Shown here: positions 27,813-35,414 of the stretch, one piece after another | Numbering within the stretch: the first letter of the stretch is position 1 | How the letters are laid out: each line of letters starts with the position of its first letter | The notes under the pieces: generated by a model | What the model was told of the DNA's origin: nothing | Database searches by the model: none | Seen by the model: the letters and a program-made list of their open reading frames with translations, nothing else | Assembly (NCBI GenBank): GCA_016867975.1 | Contig: VGIC01000001.1 | Coordinates: forward strand, 49,227-113,226 | Length of the DNA stretch: 64,000 nt | DNA from: Betaproteobacteria bacterium | Lineage (GTDB): Bacteria; Pseudomonadota; Gammaproteobacteria; Burkholderiales; Methylophilaceae | Reading direction: 5' to 3' | Made by a program: the position numbers and the translations under genes

Positions 27813-27839
27813 GTTCCTAAATAAAACGGATAGATAACG

Positions 27840-28301
27840 ATGCTCACACTCAACCACCCCTTGCCAAACTTCAGGTTGCCAGCAACCAGTGGAAAAGTTT
27901 TTGAAAGTTCAGGCTATTTGGGTAAGACACTGATTCTTTACTTTTACCCTAAAGATTCAACCCCAGGCTGCACCACTCAGGGCGTCCAGTTCAGAGACTA
28001 TTACAATCAGTTTCAGGAACATCAGGCGGAAGTGTTTGGCATTTCACGCGACAACATCAAATCTCATGAGCAATTTAAGGAGAAGTTCGGCTTCCCGTTT
28101 GAGTTGCTAGCAGACACGGAAGAAGAAGCTTGTACTCTACTAGGTGTCATTAAAATGAAAAACATGTACGGAAAACAAGTGCGTGGCATTGAACGGAGTA
28201 CCTTTGTCATTGATAAGCACGGTCAGATCGTAAAGGAATGGCGAGGTGTCAAGGTAGAGGGGCACGTAGAGGAAGTATTGAATTTTATAAAAACACTTTA
28301 G
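27840..28301 (+). CDS. bcp: Thiol peroxidase of the BCP/PrxQ family
   Basis: This 153-residue peroxiredoxin has the peroxidatic Cys44 in the motif DSTPGCTTQG and the conserved FGISRDNIKSHEQFKEKF stretch. The position five residues later, where E. coli BCP has its resolving Cys, is Val49. The only other Cys is C98 in EEEACTLLG. It therefore either works as a 1-Cys enzyme or uses C98. It reduces hydroperoxides with thioredoxin in the cytoplasm. phoH follows 17 bp later, probably in one transcript. Confidence 0.93.
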   Translation: MLTLNHPLPNFRLPATSGKVFESSGYLGKTLILYFYPKDSTPGCTTQGVQFRDYYNQFQEHQAEVFGISRDNIKSHEQFKEKFGFPFELLADTEEEACTLLGVIKMKNMYGKQVRGIERSTFVIDKHGQIVKEWRGVKVEGHVEEVLNFIKTL

Positions 28302-28318
28302 GGCTAGAAAGTTAATGT

Positions 28319-29716
28319 ATGACTAAAAAATCTGCCGCATCAAGAAAACTATTTGTTCTCGATACCAATGTGTTGATGCATGATCCTTCATCACTTTATC
28401 GTTTTGAAGAACATGACATCTACCTGCCGATGGTGACCCTTGAAGAGCTGGATAACAATAAAAAAGGTCTAACGGAAGTTGCTCGCAACGCGCGTCAAGC
28501 CAGCCGTAGCATAGAAGAAATTGTTGGCTCCGATCTGGGTGATTTGGAACAGGGGTTTTCTTTATCGCTCAACGGTAACAAACAGGCTACAGGACATCTT
28601 TTCCTACAAACAAACGAGCTATACATCGATTTGCCAGGACTTGCTGGCAACAAAGCAGACAACCAGATTATCAGCGTTGTCATCTGCCTGCAAAAACAGC
28701 ATCACCCCCGCCAGGTTATTCTAGTCAGCAAAGACATCAACGTGCGTATCAAAGCGCGTGCAATGGGAGTGCAGGCGCAAGACTACTTCAATGACAAAGT
28801 ACTTGAGGATACCGATGTACTTTATAGTGGAATGAAAGAGCTGCCTGCTGATTTCTGGGAGCAGCACAGCAAGGCCATGGAGTCATGGCAAGAGTCTGGG
28901 AGGATGTTCTACCGCCTCACTGGACCTTTATGTAAAACATTTATGGTCAATGAGTTTGTTTATTTCGACAATGAAAAACCTTTTCACGCCATTGTGAGAA
29001 GCATAGGTGGTGATACCGCTGTGCTGGAGGTTGTCAAAGACCATATGCAGTCCAAGCATAACGTATGGGGCATCACAGCACGTAATCGCGAGCAAAATTT
29101 CGCTCTGAATCTGCTCATGGATCCGGAAATCGATTTTGTCAGCCTGCTTGGGCAAGCTGGCACAGGAAAGACCTTACTTACCTTGGCCGCAGCACTGACT
29201 CAAGTGCTGGATAAGAAACTTTACTCTGAAATCATCATGACGCGTGTTACCGTTCCAGTGGGTGAGGATATCGGATTCCTTCCAGGGACTGAAGAAGAGA
29301 AAATGACCCCATGGATGGGGGCGCTTGAAGACAATCTGGATGTTCTGAACAAAAGCGATGATGAAGCTGGCGAATGGGGGCGTGCAGCCACTCAAGACTT
29401 GATTCGTACGCGCATCAAAATCAAATCGCTCAATTTTATGCGGGGGCGCACCTTTCTGAATAAATTCCTCATTATTGACGAAGCGCAGAACCTGACACCT
29501 AAACAAATGAAAACTCTGATTACTCGCGCAGGACCAGGCACCAAAGTGGTTTGTCTCGGCAATATTGCGCAAATCGACACCCCATACCTCACGGAAGGAA
29601 GCTCAGGTATTACCTATGTGGTTGACCGCTTCAAGGGCTGGGGTCATAACGGTCATATCACCCTGCAACGCGGCGAGCGCTCCCGCTTGGCCGATTTCGC
29701 GGCGGAAGTCCTGTAA
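28319..29716 (+). CDS. phoH2: PIN-PhoH fusion ATPase/ribonuclease (PhoH2 type)
   Basis: The 465-residue protein joins an N-terminal PIN nuclease domain to a PhoH ATPase domain. The PIN acidic residues are D15 in VLDTNVLM, E42/E43, D114 and D139. In the PhoH domain, Walker A GQAGTGKT is at 278-285 and Walker B is in FLIIDEAQNLTP. PhoH2 proteins in other bacteria are RNA helicase/ribonucleases. No antitoxin-like gene is adjacent; the partner upstream is bcp. The start was taken at ATG 28319. Confidence 0.93.
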   Translation: MTKKSAASRKLFVLDTNVLMHDPSSLYRFEEHDIYLPMVTLEELDNNKKGLTEVARNARQASRSIEEIVGSDLGDLEQGFSLSLNGNKQATGHLFLQTNELYIDLPGLAGNKADNQIISVVICLQKQHHPRQVILVSKDINVRIKARAMGVQAQDYFNDKVLEDTDVLYSGMKELPADFWEQHSKAMESWQESGRMFYRLTGPLCKTFMVNEFVYFDNEKPFHAIVRSIGGDTAVLEVVKDHMQSKHNVWGITARNREQNFALNLLMDPEIDFVSLLGQAGTGKTLLTLAAALTQVLDKKLYSEIIMTRVTVPVGEDIGFLPGTEEEKMTPWMGALEDNLDVLNKSDDEAGEWGRAATQDLIRTRIKIKSLNFMRGRTFLNKFLIIDEAQNLTPKQMKTLITRAGPGTKVVCLGNIAQIDTPYLTEGSSGITYVVDRFKGWGHNGHITLQRGERSRLADFAAEVL

Positions 29717-29944
29717 CACTAGAAACAACAGTTAAACGCTCAATAATCCTACAAGCCCTTATGAACATTCAACATCTTCACCCCAACCCAACTCACCCAA
29801 TGGGGGAGGGTGCTTTTACGTCGATCACACGGTTGCCTGGCTGCGTTACTCTTCGTAGCAGAGGGCGGTCATGCTGCCTCATCGTGCCTTGCCATACATC
29901 CAAAAAACCGCAACTCAACGTGTTTCACTGCGGTTTCTAGGATC

Positions 29945-31111
29945 ATGAGAATGTGTCGAGGTTTTTATACTTTACTGATCGCACAATTTCTATCTGCGCT
30001 GGCTGACAACGCCTTACTATTTGCTGCGATTGCGCTACTCGTAAAAATGAATGCGCCAGGCTGGCACACCCCACTTTTACAGCAGTGCTTTGTCATTTCT
30101 TACATCGTACTTGCCCCGTTTGTAGGTTCATTTGCCGATGCCCTTTCTAAAGGGCGCGTCATGTTCATCTCCAATGCTGTCAAGTTCGCTGGGAGTCTAG
30201 CTATGGTGCTGGGGATGCCCCCTTTGTATGCCTATGGAATTGTGGGGATTGGCGCGGCCGCCTATTCACCGGCGAAGTATGGCATTCTTACCGAAATGCT
30301 CCCTCCTGAGAAGTTAGTCAATGCCAACGGCTGGATGGAAGGCTCTACTGTCATGGCCATTATACTTGGGGCGATTCTAGGCGGCATTATGGCAAGCAAA
30401 GATCCTTACTTTGCCATGTATATCATTACCCTGTTGTACATGACCGCAGCAATCTTTAACACTTATATCCCCAAACTGCCAATTGACCATATGCTCCCAA
30501 AAAAGACGCCATGGTACATACTAAGAGACTTTTGGTATTCATTTAAGGCGTTATGGCAAGATACACGCGGCCAAGTTTCACTAGCTGTGACCACTTTATT
30601 CTGGGGGGCTGGTGCGACCTTGCGTCTCGTGGTCATCGCTTGGGCCGCCAGCACTTTAAACTTTGATTTGGAGCAAGCCACACAGCTCATGGCGTTACTT
30701 GCTGTCGGCATTGCAGTGGGCTCAGTGATTGCAGCCAAATACATCAAACTGGAAGAAGCCACCAAGGTACTCCCAGCTGGCATCGTCATGGGTGGGCTTG
30801 TCGTCATCATGGCGTTCGTACAGCATTGGCAACTCGCAGCAGCGATACTGTTCACCATTGGTGGATTGGCAGGATTTTTTGTTGTTCCACTCAATGCATT
30901 ACTGCAACACCGTGGTCATGAACTGATTGGGGCAGGGCACTCGATCGCCGTACAGAATTTCAATGAACACATCGGCATATTGCTGTTGCTGGGTGCCTAT
31001 CTCCTGATGGTCAAGGCGCACCTGCCTATCAATCTGATTGTGATTGTATTTGGTCTGTTTGTAAGTTTGTGCATGACGGTCATTCACCGCCGCTATCGGT
31101 ATGGCGTTTAG
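29945..31111 (+). CDS. lplT: Lysophospholipid transporter LplT (MFS)
   Basis: From the ATG at 29945 the protein has 388 residues and about 12 membrane helices. AQFLSALADNALLFAAIALL, APFVGSFADALSKGRVMF and GIGAAAYSPAKYGILTEML are close to E. coli LplT. LplT flips lysophospholipids across the inner membrane for reacylation by Aas. No aas gene is next to it here. An upstream start at 29810 would add a 45-residue segment that is not membrane-like and crosses a hairpin (AAACCGCA/TGCGGTTT, 29905-29936), so it was rejected. It converges with ndh, 8 bp apart. Confidence 0.9.
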   Translation: MRMCRGFYTLLIAQFLSALADNALLFAAIALLVKMNAPGWHTPLLQQCFVISYIVLAPFVGSFADALSKGRVMFISNAVKFAGSLAMVLGMPPLYAYGIVGIGAAAYSPAKYGILTEMLPPEKLVNANGWMEGSTVMAIILGAILGGIMASKDPYFAMYIITLLYMTAAIFNTYIPKLPIDHMLPKKTPWYILRDFWYSFKALWQDTRGQVSLAVTTLFWGAGATLRLVVIAWAASTLNFDLEQATQLMALLAVGIAVGSVIAAKYIKLEEATKVLPAGIVMGGLVVIMAFVQHWQLAAAILFTIGGLAGFFVVPLNALLQHRGHELIGAGHSIAVQNFNEHIGILLLLGAYLLMVKAHLPINLIVIVFGLFVSLCMTVIHRRYRYGV

Positions 31112-31119
31112 GAAATAGA

Positions 31120-32445
31120 CTAATGCAATTTAACGCGCGACTCGGTGCGTCTAGATATCATATGCGCCAGCGTTTGCAAGGTCATGCTCCAGAAGCCATG
31201 TAAAGCCATCAGGTGTAACTTGTACAGTGATTGGTACATGACTCTTGCGATCAAACCTTCGACAAATAGGCTGCCAGAAATCGCTCCCATCAAGTTGCCT
31301 ACCGTGGTGTATTTGCCAAGATTCACCAATGATCCGTAATCACGATAAGTGAATTCAGGTAGATTATTTTTACCGGCCACTCGGCGCTTGACTGTCTTTG
31401 TCAACATATCGGCCTGCTGGTGTGCAGATTGCGCGCGCGGGGGGATCGTCTCATCACCATGCCCTAGCCACGGGCAAGCGGCACAGTCTCCGAAGGCAAA
31501 AACATTTTCATCCAAGGTGGTCTGCAAGGTTCTCTTAACCACTAACTGATTGATGCGATTAGTTTCCAGACCATCGATCTCATGCAAGAAGTCTGGGGCC
31601 TTAATGCCCGCAGCCCAAACTACCAAGGATGATGAGATGTATTTACCGCTGTGGGTATGCACCCCCTCACTAGTCACCTCTGTTACACGCTCACCGGAGT
31701 AGACGTTGACATTGAGCTTCCTCAGCTCTAAGTCCACCAAGTGTGATAACTTGGGTGGTAAAGCAGGTAACACACGCTCTCCTGCCTCAATCAATGATAT
31801 TTTCACATCGCGGTCAGGGTTGATTTTATCTAGGCCATAGGCTGCCAGTTCTCGCGTCGTCTTATGCAACTCGGCTGACAACTCAACCCCTGTCGCTCCC
31901 GCCCCAACAATGACTACCTCCAGCTGCCCGGGTTGCACCGCATCTACTTGAGTCTGTGCGCGCAACAGTGCATTGTGCAAACGTCGGTGAAACCGCTCCG
32001 CCTGATCCTGCGTATCTAGTGCGATAGAATGCTCCAGTGCGCCTTTTACGCCAAAATCATTGGTGGTGCTCCCAACGGCGATAATCAGGGTGTCATATTT
32101 GAATGTACGGCGAGGAATGACCTCAATACCATCTTCATCATAATTGGGGGCGATGGAGATTTCACGATTGGTCCGATCTAAGTGATCCATGTTGCCTAAT
32201 CTGAATCGAAAATGGTGCCAATGCGCCTGTGCTAAATAGACCAGTTCATGCCTCTCTGGGTTCATGCTGCCTGCGGCAATTTCATGCAACAGTGGCTTCC
32301 AAACGTGCGTCTTTGACTTATCAATCAAGGTGATTTCGGCCTTGCCCTTGCGCCCCAGCGAGTCACCGAGCTTGGTGGCAAGCTCTAAACCACCGGCACC
32401 GCCTCCCACAATCACGACATGATGTAAATCATCTGACTTTTTCAT
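31120..32445 (-). CDS. ndh: Type II NADH:quinone oxidoreductase
   Basis: The 441-residue flavoprotein starts at ATG 32445. The FAD dinucleotide-binding motif VVIVGGGAGGLELATKLG is at the N-terminus. A second GxGxxG (VIVGAGATGVELSAEL) binds NADH, and the FAD-proximal VFAFGDCAACP follows. A C-terminal amphipathic/hydrophobic stretch anchors it to the inner membrane. It passes electrons from NADH to ubiquinone without pumping protons. A longer frame to 32550 adds 35 basic residues with no family support. It is near the xox cluster but separated from the cytochrome gene by a terminator. Confidence 0.93.
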   Translation of the reverse strand: MKKSDDLHHVVIVGGGAGGLELATKLGDSLGRKGKAEITLIDKSKTHVWKPLLHEIAAGSMNPERHELVYLAQAHWHHFRFRLGNMDHLDRTNREISIAPNYDEDGIEVIPRRTFKYDTLIIAVGSTTNDFGVKGALEHSIALDTQDQAERFHRRLHNALLRAQTQVDAVQPGQLEVVIVGAGATGVELSAELHKTTRELAAYGLDKINPDRDVKISLIEAGERVLPALPPKLSHLVDLELRKLNVNVYSGERVTEVTSEGVHTHSGKYISSSLVVWAAGIKAPDFLHEIDGLETNRINQLVVKRTLQTTLDENVFAFGDCAACPWLGHGDETIPPRAQSAHQQADMLTKTVKRRVAGKNNLPEFTYRDYGSLVNLGKYTTVGNLMGAISGSLFVEGLIARVMYQSLYKLHLMALHGFWSMTLQTLAHMISRRTESRVKLH

Positions 32446-32572
32446 ATTTAACAGTCTACTTTCTAATGATTGAAGGGCACATCTATCAATACATTTTTTG
32501 CGGGCATCCGCTACGCGCTTACGGGCAATACTGCATCTCAAACTCTGCACTTATAGAAACGCCCTCAAATAA

Positions 32573-32607
32573 AAAAGCACCTTCCGCTAGCGCGACCAAG
32601 TGCTTTT
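32573..32607 (-). terminator. Terminator downstream of the lipoprotein cytochrome gene
   Basis: AAAAGCAC pairs with GTGCTTTT across a 19-nt loop that itself contains the palindrome CGCTAGCG. On the minus strand a T-rich tract (six T) follows. It ends the xox cluster on the cytochrome side. Confidence 0.75.
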
Positions 32608-32620
32608 GCTTATCTGCACA

Positions 32621-33139
32621 TTACTCGTTACCTGTCATTGTTCCGTTGCTACGAATAAAGGCGATCACCTTCAATACGTCATCCGGGCGCAGCCCTTCTG
32701 CTGGATTATCAGGCTGCATTAAACCTAAACCCTTAGCTCCCATCCCACCATTGGTGCCATGCCAGATGGTTTCAAACATACCTTTATTGGTCGCGTTCTT
32801 CGCATATTTAAAGTTAGGTCCTTGCAAACTTGGACCCACTGCTCCCTCAGCAGCACCGCCATGGCATGCTTGACATGAAAATAGATTAAATTTCTTTTTT
32901 CCCTCTTTAATATCATCCGCTTTCCCAACATATGGGTTCTTTCCTGTCGCTATGAATTCTTTAGCCGCAGGCGTATCAAACATGGCAGCGTCAATTTTAA
33001 GCGGTGAGCCATCTTGCGTAGTCACAAGATCTATCATTTTTAAATCACCGCCACTTGAAGCGCCATCACCTGTACCGGAACCTTGTCCACAAGATACCAA
33101 TGTTGCCAATATCGCCATCAGAAATGCATAGTTTTTCAT
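32621..33139 (-). CDS. XoxG-like c-type cytochrome, lipoprotein version
   Basis: This 172-residue protein begins with a lipoprotein signal whose lipobox is TLVSC (Cys17). A Gly/Ser/Asp-rich linker of about 15 residues follows, and then a mono-haem cytochrome domain with CQACH at 89-93 and a candidate Met ligand in GGMG. From residue 40 on, it is nearly identical to the next gene (LVTTQDGSPLKIDAAMFDT, NLFSCQACHGG, KNATNKGMFETIWHGTNGG). It is therefore a tandem duplicate of the XoxG-like cytochrome that became membrane-anchored. It probably accepts electrons from XoxF or relays them to the oxidase. Its own terminator follows. Confidence 0.88.
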   Translation of the reverse strand: MKNYAFLMAILATLVSCGQGSGTGDGASSGGDLKMIDLVTTQDGSPLKIDAAMFDTPAAKEFIATGKNPYVGKADDIKEGKKKFNLFSCQACHGGAAEGAVGPSLQGPNFKYAKNATNKGMFETIWHGTNGGMGAKGLGLMQPDNPAEGLRPDDVLKVIAFIRSNGTMTGNE

Positions 33140-33236
33140 ACCATTTACTTCCTATTTATCTTTCTATTTATCTTCCGCAGTGCGCGCGCAGTTTGTGAAA
33201 TGCCTAATCATAGCGCATTTTGTTACAAAATGTAAA

Positions 33237-33262
33237 AAAACGGTCGCAAATGCGACCGTTTT
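33237..33262 (-). terminator. Terminator between the two cytochrome genes
   Basis: AAAACGGTCGC/GCGACCGTTTT has a 4-nt loop, and seven T residues follow on the minus strand. It ends the soluble cytochrome transcript, so the downstream lipoprotein copy probably has its own promoter. Confidence 0.9.
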
Positions 33263-33287
33263 CTAATTTGCATTCCAGCTGAATAAA

Positions 33288-33767
33288 TTACTCGTTGCCC
33301 GTCACTTTACCGTTGCTACGAATGAAAGCAATTACTTTTAATACCTCATCCACTTTCAAACCATCATCTGGTGCCATCAAACCAAATCCCTTACCTCCCA
33401 TACCCCCATTGGTACCATGCCAGATGGTTTCAAACATGCCTTTGTTGGTCGCATTTTTTGCATATTTGAAGTTTGGTCCCTGCAAGCTCGGACCAACTGC
33501 ACCTTCAGCAACGCCGCCATGGCAGGCTTGGCATGAAAATAGATTGAATTTCTTTTTCCCAACTTTAATATCATCAGCCTTACCAACGTAAGGATTTTTA
33601 CCCGTTGCCAAGAACTCTTTGGCTGCTGGAGTATCGAACATCGCTGCATCAATTTTTAATGGTGAACCATCCTGAGTTGCGACCAAGTTAATATCTGCAT
33701 AAGCATTGCCCGCCAAAACCAACATGGAACCGAGTAATGCTGACGCTAAAGTTTTATTGCCTAACAT
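33288..33767 (-). CDS. xoxG: XoxG-like cytochrome c, soluble periplasmic
   Basis: The 159-residue protein has a cleavable signal peptide (NAYA, residue 24) and a single haem site CQACH at 79-83. The segment TNKGMFETIWHGTNGGMGGKG supplies a likely distal Met. Similarity and position (downstream of xoxJ and xoxF on the same strand) support the role of the cytochrome that accepts electrons from lanthanide methanol dehydrogenase. It is shorter than the classical MxaG type. A terminator follows, then the lipoprotein duplicate. Confidence 0.88.
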   Translation of the reverse strand: MLGNKTLASALLGSMLVLAGNAYADINLVATQDGSPLKIDAAMFDTPAAKEFLATGKNPYVGKADDIKVGKKKFNLFSCQACHGGVAEGAVGPSLQGPNFKYAKNATNKGMFETIWHGTNGGMGGKGFGLMAPDDGLKVDEVLKVIAFIRSNGKVTGNE

Positions 33768-33902
33768 GTTATCTCCTGACTTTATTTATCCCATAAATGC
33801 GTTACATTTTTCTCATGCTAAGCGCACTGTTCAACGCATGTTTATTCAAACGTAGTTGTTTCATTATTGGTTGACTTAACAACGCAAAATAACGTGCACA
33901 TT

Positions 33903-34838
33903 CTACTCTGTTTTTGGAGTTGCGTCACCGCGAGTTGCTTTGTTTCTGGTTTGCGATTTTTTATACACATCCATCAAGTCATCTCCCTCAACCACAGGTA
34001 CATGCGGAATGCCATAGTCATCCAAAATTTTGTTGATTTTATCTTTGTTTCTTTCCAATGCAGCGTTAATCAGCGCAATACGCTCTTTGTCTTTTTTACG
34101 CACACCTACTGAGATATTCCAGTATTCTTTGCCTTTAACATTCACATCTTGATATTCTGGAATCAATACAACTTCTAATGGAGTTTTTGATTGCTTGGCG
34201 AAATACCCACCAATTGGCCCCCAAACAACAGCGACATCTATTTCCCCCTTAAGCAAATCATCAATCAAATAACTTGGCGGCAAATTCAAATCGCGTTGCA
34301 TACGATAAGGTCTTGCATTCTGCATTAAACCATGGTCATTCAGGGGAATAGTTGCAGGACTTTGACCAACAATGCCAATCACCGCTTTTTTCAAATCCGG
34401 GCTATCCCAGTTGGTAATTTTTAAACCACTGTCTTTTTTATACACAAACACATGACCGGAACGATAATAAGGCTTGCTGGTACGTAAAGCATCATTGTCC
34501 GGGGTTGTGTCCATAATCACATCACAACGGTTAGCGTTAATGGTATTTCTTAAAAAGCCTTGGCGACTATACGCATAGGTATAGGAAAGTTTTTTGCCCA
34601 AATCTTTCGCTAGCACTTCAGCAATCTTGTCTAAAAATCCCTCTTGTTTCAGATTTGAATACGGCATGAGGTCAGGGTCGGCACACACCTTGAATTCCGA
34701 GTCATCTGCCACACGGCGAATTTCACCAATGCGTCCTTCGTCTGGGTTGAGTGATGGGAGCTGCGGCTCTTCCGCAGAGACATTTGAAGCGACCGCCAAT
34801 AAAGCAGCAACACTTAATAACTTAAAGTGATTTAACAT
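33903..34838 (-). CDS. xoxJ: XoxJ/MxaJ periplasmic binding-fold protein
   Basis: The ATG at 34838 gives 311 residues with a signal peptide (cleavage near SNVSA). The mature part is a bilobal solute-binding fold: FKVCADPDLMPYSNLKQEGF, CDVIMDTTPDNDALRTSKPY, and EIDVAVVWGPIGGYFA. MxaJ/XoxJ proteins are encoded with PQQ methanol dehydrogenases and are thought to help their maturation or activation. It lies between xoxF and xoxG. A start seven codons earlier was rejected because it precedes the basic signal start. Confidence 0.92.
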   Translation of the reverse strand: MLNHFKLLSVAALLAVASNVSAEEPQLPSLNPDEGRIGEIRRVADDSEFKVCADPDLMPYSNLKQEGFLDKIAEVLAKDLGKKLSYTYAYSRQGFLRNTINANRCDVIMDTTPDNDALRTSKPYYRSGHVFVYKKDSGLKITNWDSPDLKKAVIGIVGQSPATIPLNDHGLMQNARPYRMQRDLNLPPSYLIDDLLKGEIDVAVVWGPIGGYFAKQSKTPLEVVLIPEYQDVNVKGKEYWNISVGVRKKDKERIALINAALERNKDKINKILDDYGIPHVPVVEGDDLMDVYKKSQTRNKATRGDATPKTE

Positions 34839-35020
34839 TATTTGTTCCTTAATGATCAAAACGGGCTTGAGATAAACACCGCCTGATTCGTAGAGTACTG
34901 CTTAATTCAAAAAGTTCTTACATTTTGTTACGTTAAAACTAAACTTGATTAGCATGAATGTTCAGAAATTGGCTGTTTTCAAGGCATTTTCCGAAAGTGC
35001 AAGCTACAAACTTTGCTTAC

Positions 35021-35171
35021 CCCTCTCCCCAACCCTCTCCCACAAGGGGAGAGGGGGCGTAATGACATGCGCCAGTGGGTTTTCACCCTCCCACAAGGGG
35101 AGAGGGGGCGTAATGACATGCGCCCGCGGGTTTTCACCCTCTCCTTTGATGGGAGAGGGTTGGGGAGAGGG
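35021..35171. repeat. Composite CCCTCTCCCC-type palindromic repeat with two 51-bp units
   Basis: The 21-bp arm at 35021-35041 (CCCTCTCCCCAACCCTCTCC plus C) is exactly complementary to 35151-35171. Between the arms, a unit TCCCACAAGGGGAGAGGGGG, then CGTAATGACATGCGCC and TTTTCACCC, occurs twice with a 51-bp period (about 35038 and 35089). Such CCCTCTCCC/GGGAGAGGG repeats are dispersed in many proteobacterial genomes. Confidence 0.85.
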
Positions 35172-35329
35172 TGAAAAGCTTTCTGCGCTCTTATCACAAC
35201 CAAGACTCCTAGAAATTCGTGCTAATCAAGAAACTAAAAGAAATACGGAATCAATTTTTGTGACTGCGCAGTTTATTGTAACGAATTTATTGTAATCACT
35301 GTTTATCTAAACTTAAAAAATCTACACAT

Positions 35330-35363
35330 AATAAAACACCCCGACGAATCGGGGTGTTTTATT
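35330..35363 (-). terminator. Strong terminator after xoxF
   Basis: The perfect 15-bp stem AATAAAACACCCCGA/TCGGGGTGTTTTATT has a 4-nt loop. It is A/T-rich on both sides and thus may work in both directions. It ends xoxF 51 bp after the stop codon and separates it from xoxJ. Confidence 0.92.
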
Positions 35364-35414
35364 TACAGCTTTAAACTAGTGATTCGCTAGTAATCGATAT
35401 CTTTCGACAATCAA

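Larger units (their letters stand above)
27404..27839. other. Intergenic region with IS1595 remnant and inverted repeats
   Basis: The 436 bp between the GST gene and bcp hold no intact gene. They contain an IS1595-type transposase fragment on the minus strand, a 14-bp inverted repeat at 27612-27648, an 11-bp inverted repeat at 27702-27757 and an 8-bp one at 27779-27812. The last two lie upstream of bcp. Confidence 0.7.
34839..35414. other. Repeat-rich xoxF-xoxJ intergenic region
   Basis: The 576 bp hold no gene. They contain a 21-bp perfect inverted repeat enclosing two 51-bp tandem units (35021-35171) and the xoxF terminator (35330-35363). An open frame here is built from the repeats and is not credible as a protein. 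Confidence 0.8.

Noticed and set aside
28319..29716. PIN-PhoH gene as a toxin-antitoxin system
   Set aside because: There is no small antitoxin gene upstream; bcp is the only close neighbour and the protein matches stand-alone PhoH2.
35038..35140. CRISPR-like direct repeats
   Set aside because: There are only two adjacent 51-bp units without unique spacers and no cas genes.
34945..35295. Possible 116-residue protein between xoxJ and xoxF
   Set aside because: It is produced by the CCCTCTCCC repeats and has repeated HKGRGGVMTCA-like units translated from them; no ribosome site or protein family is seen.
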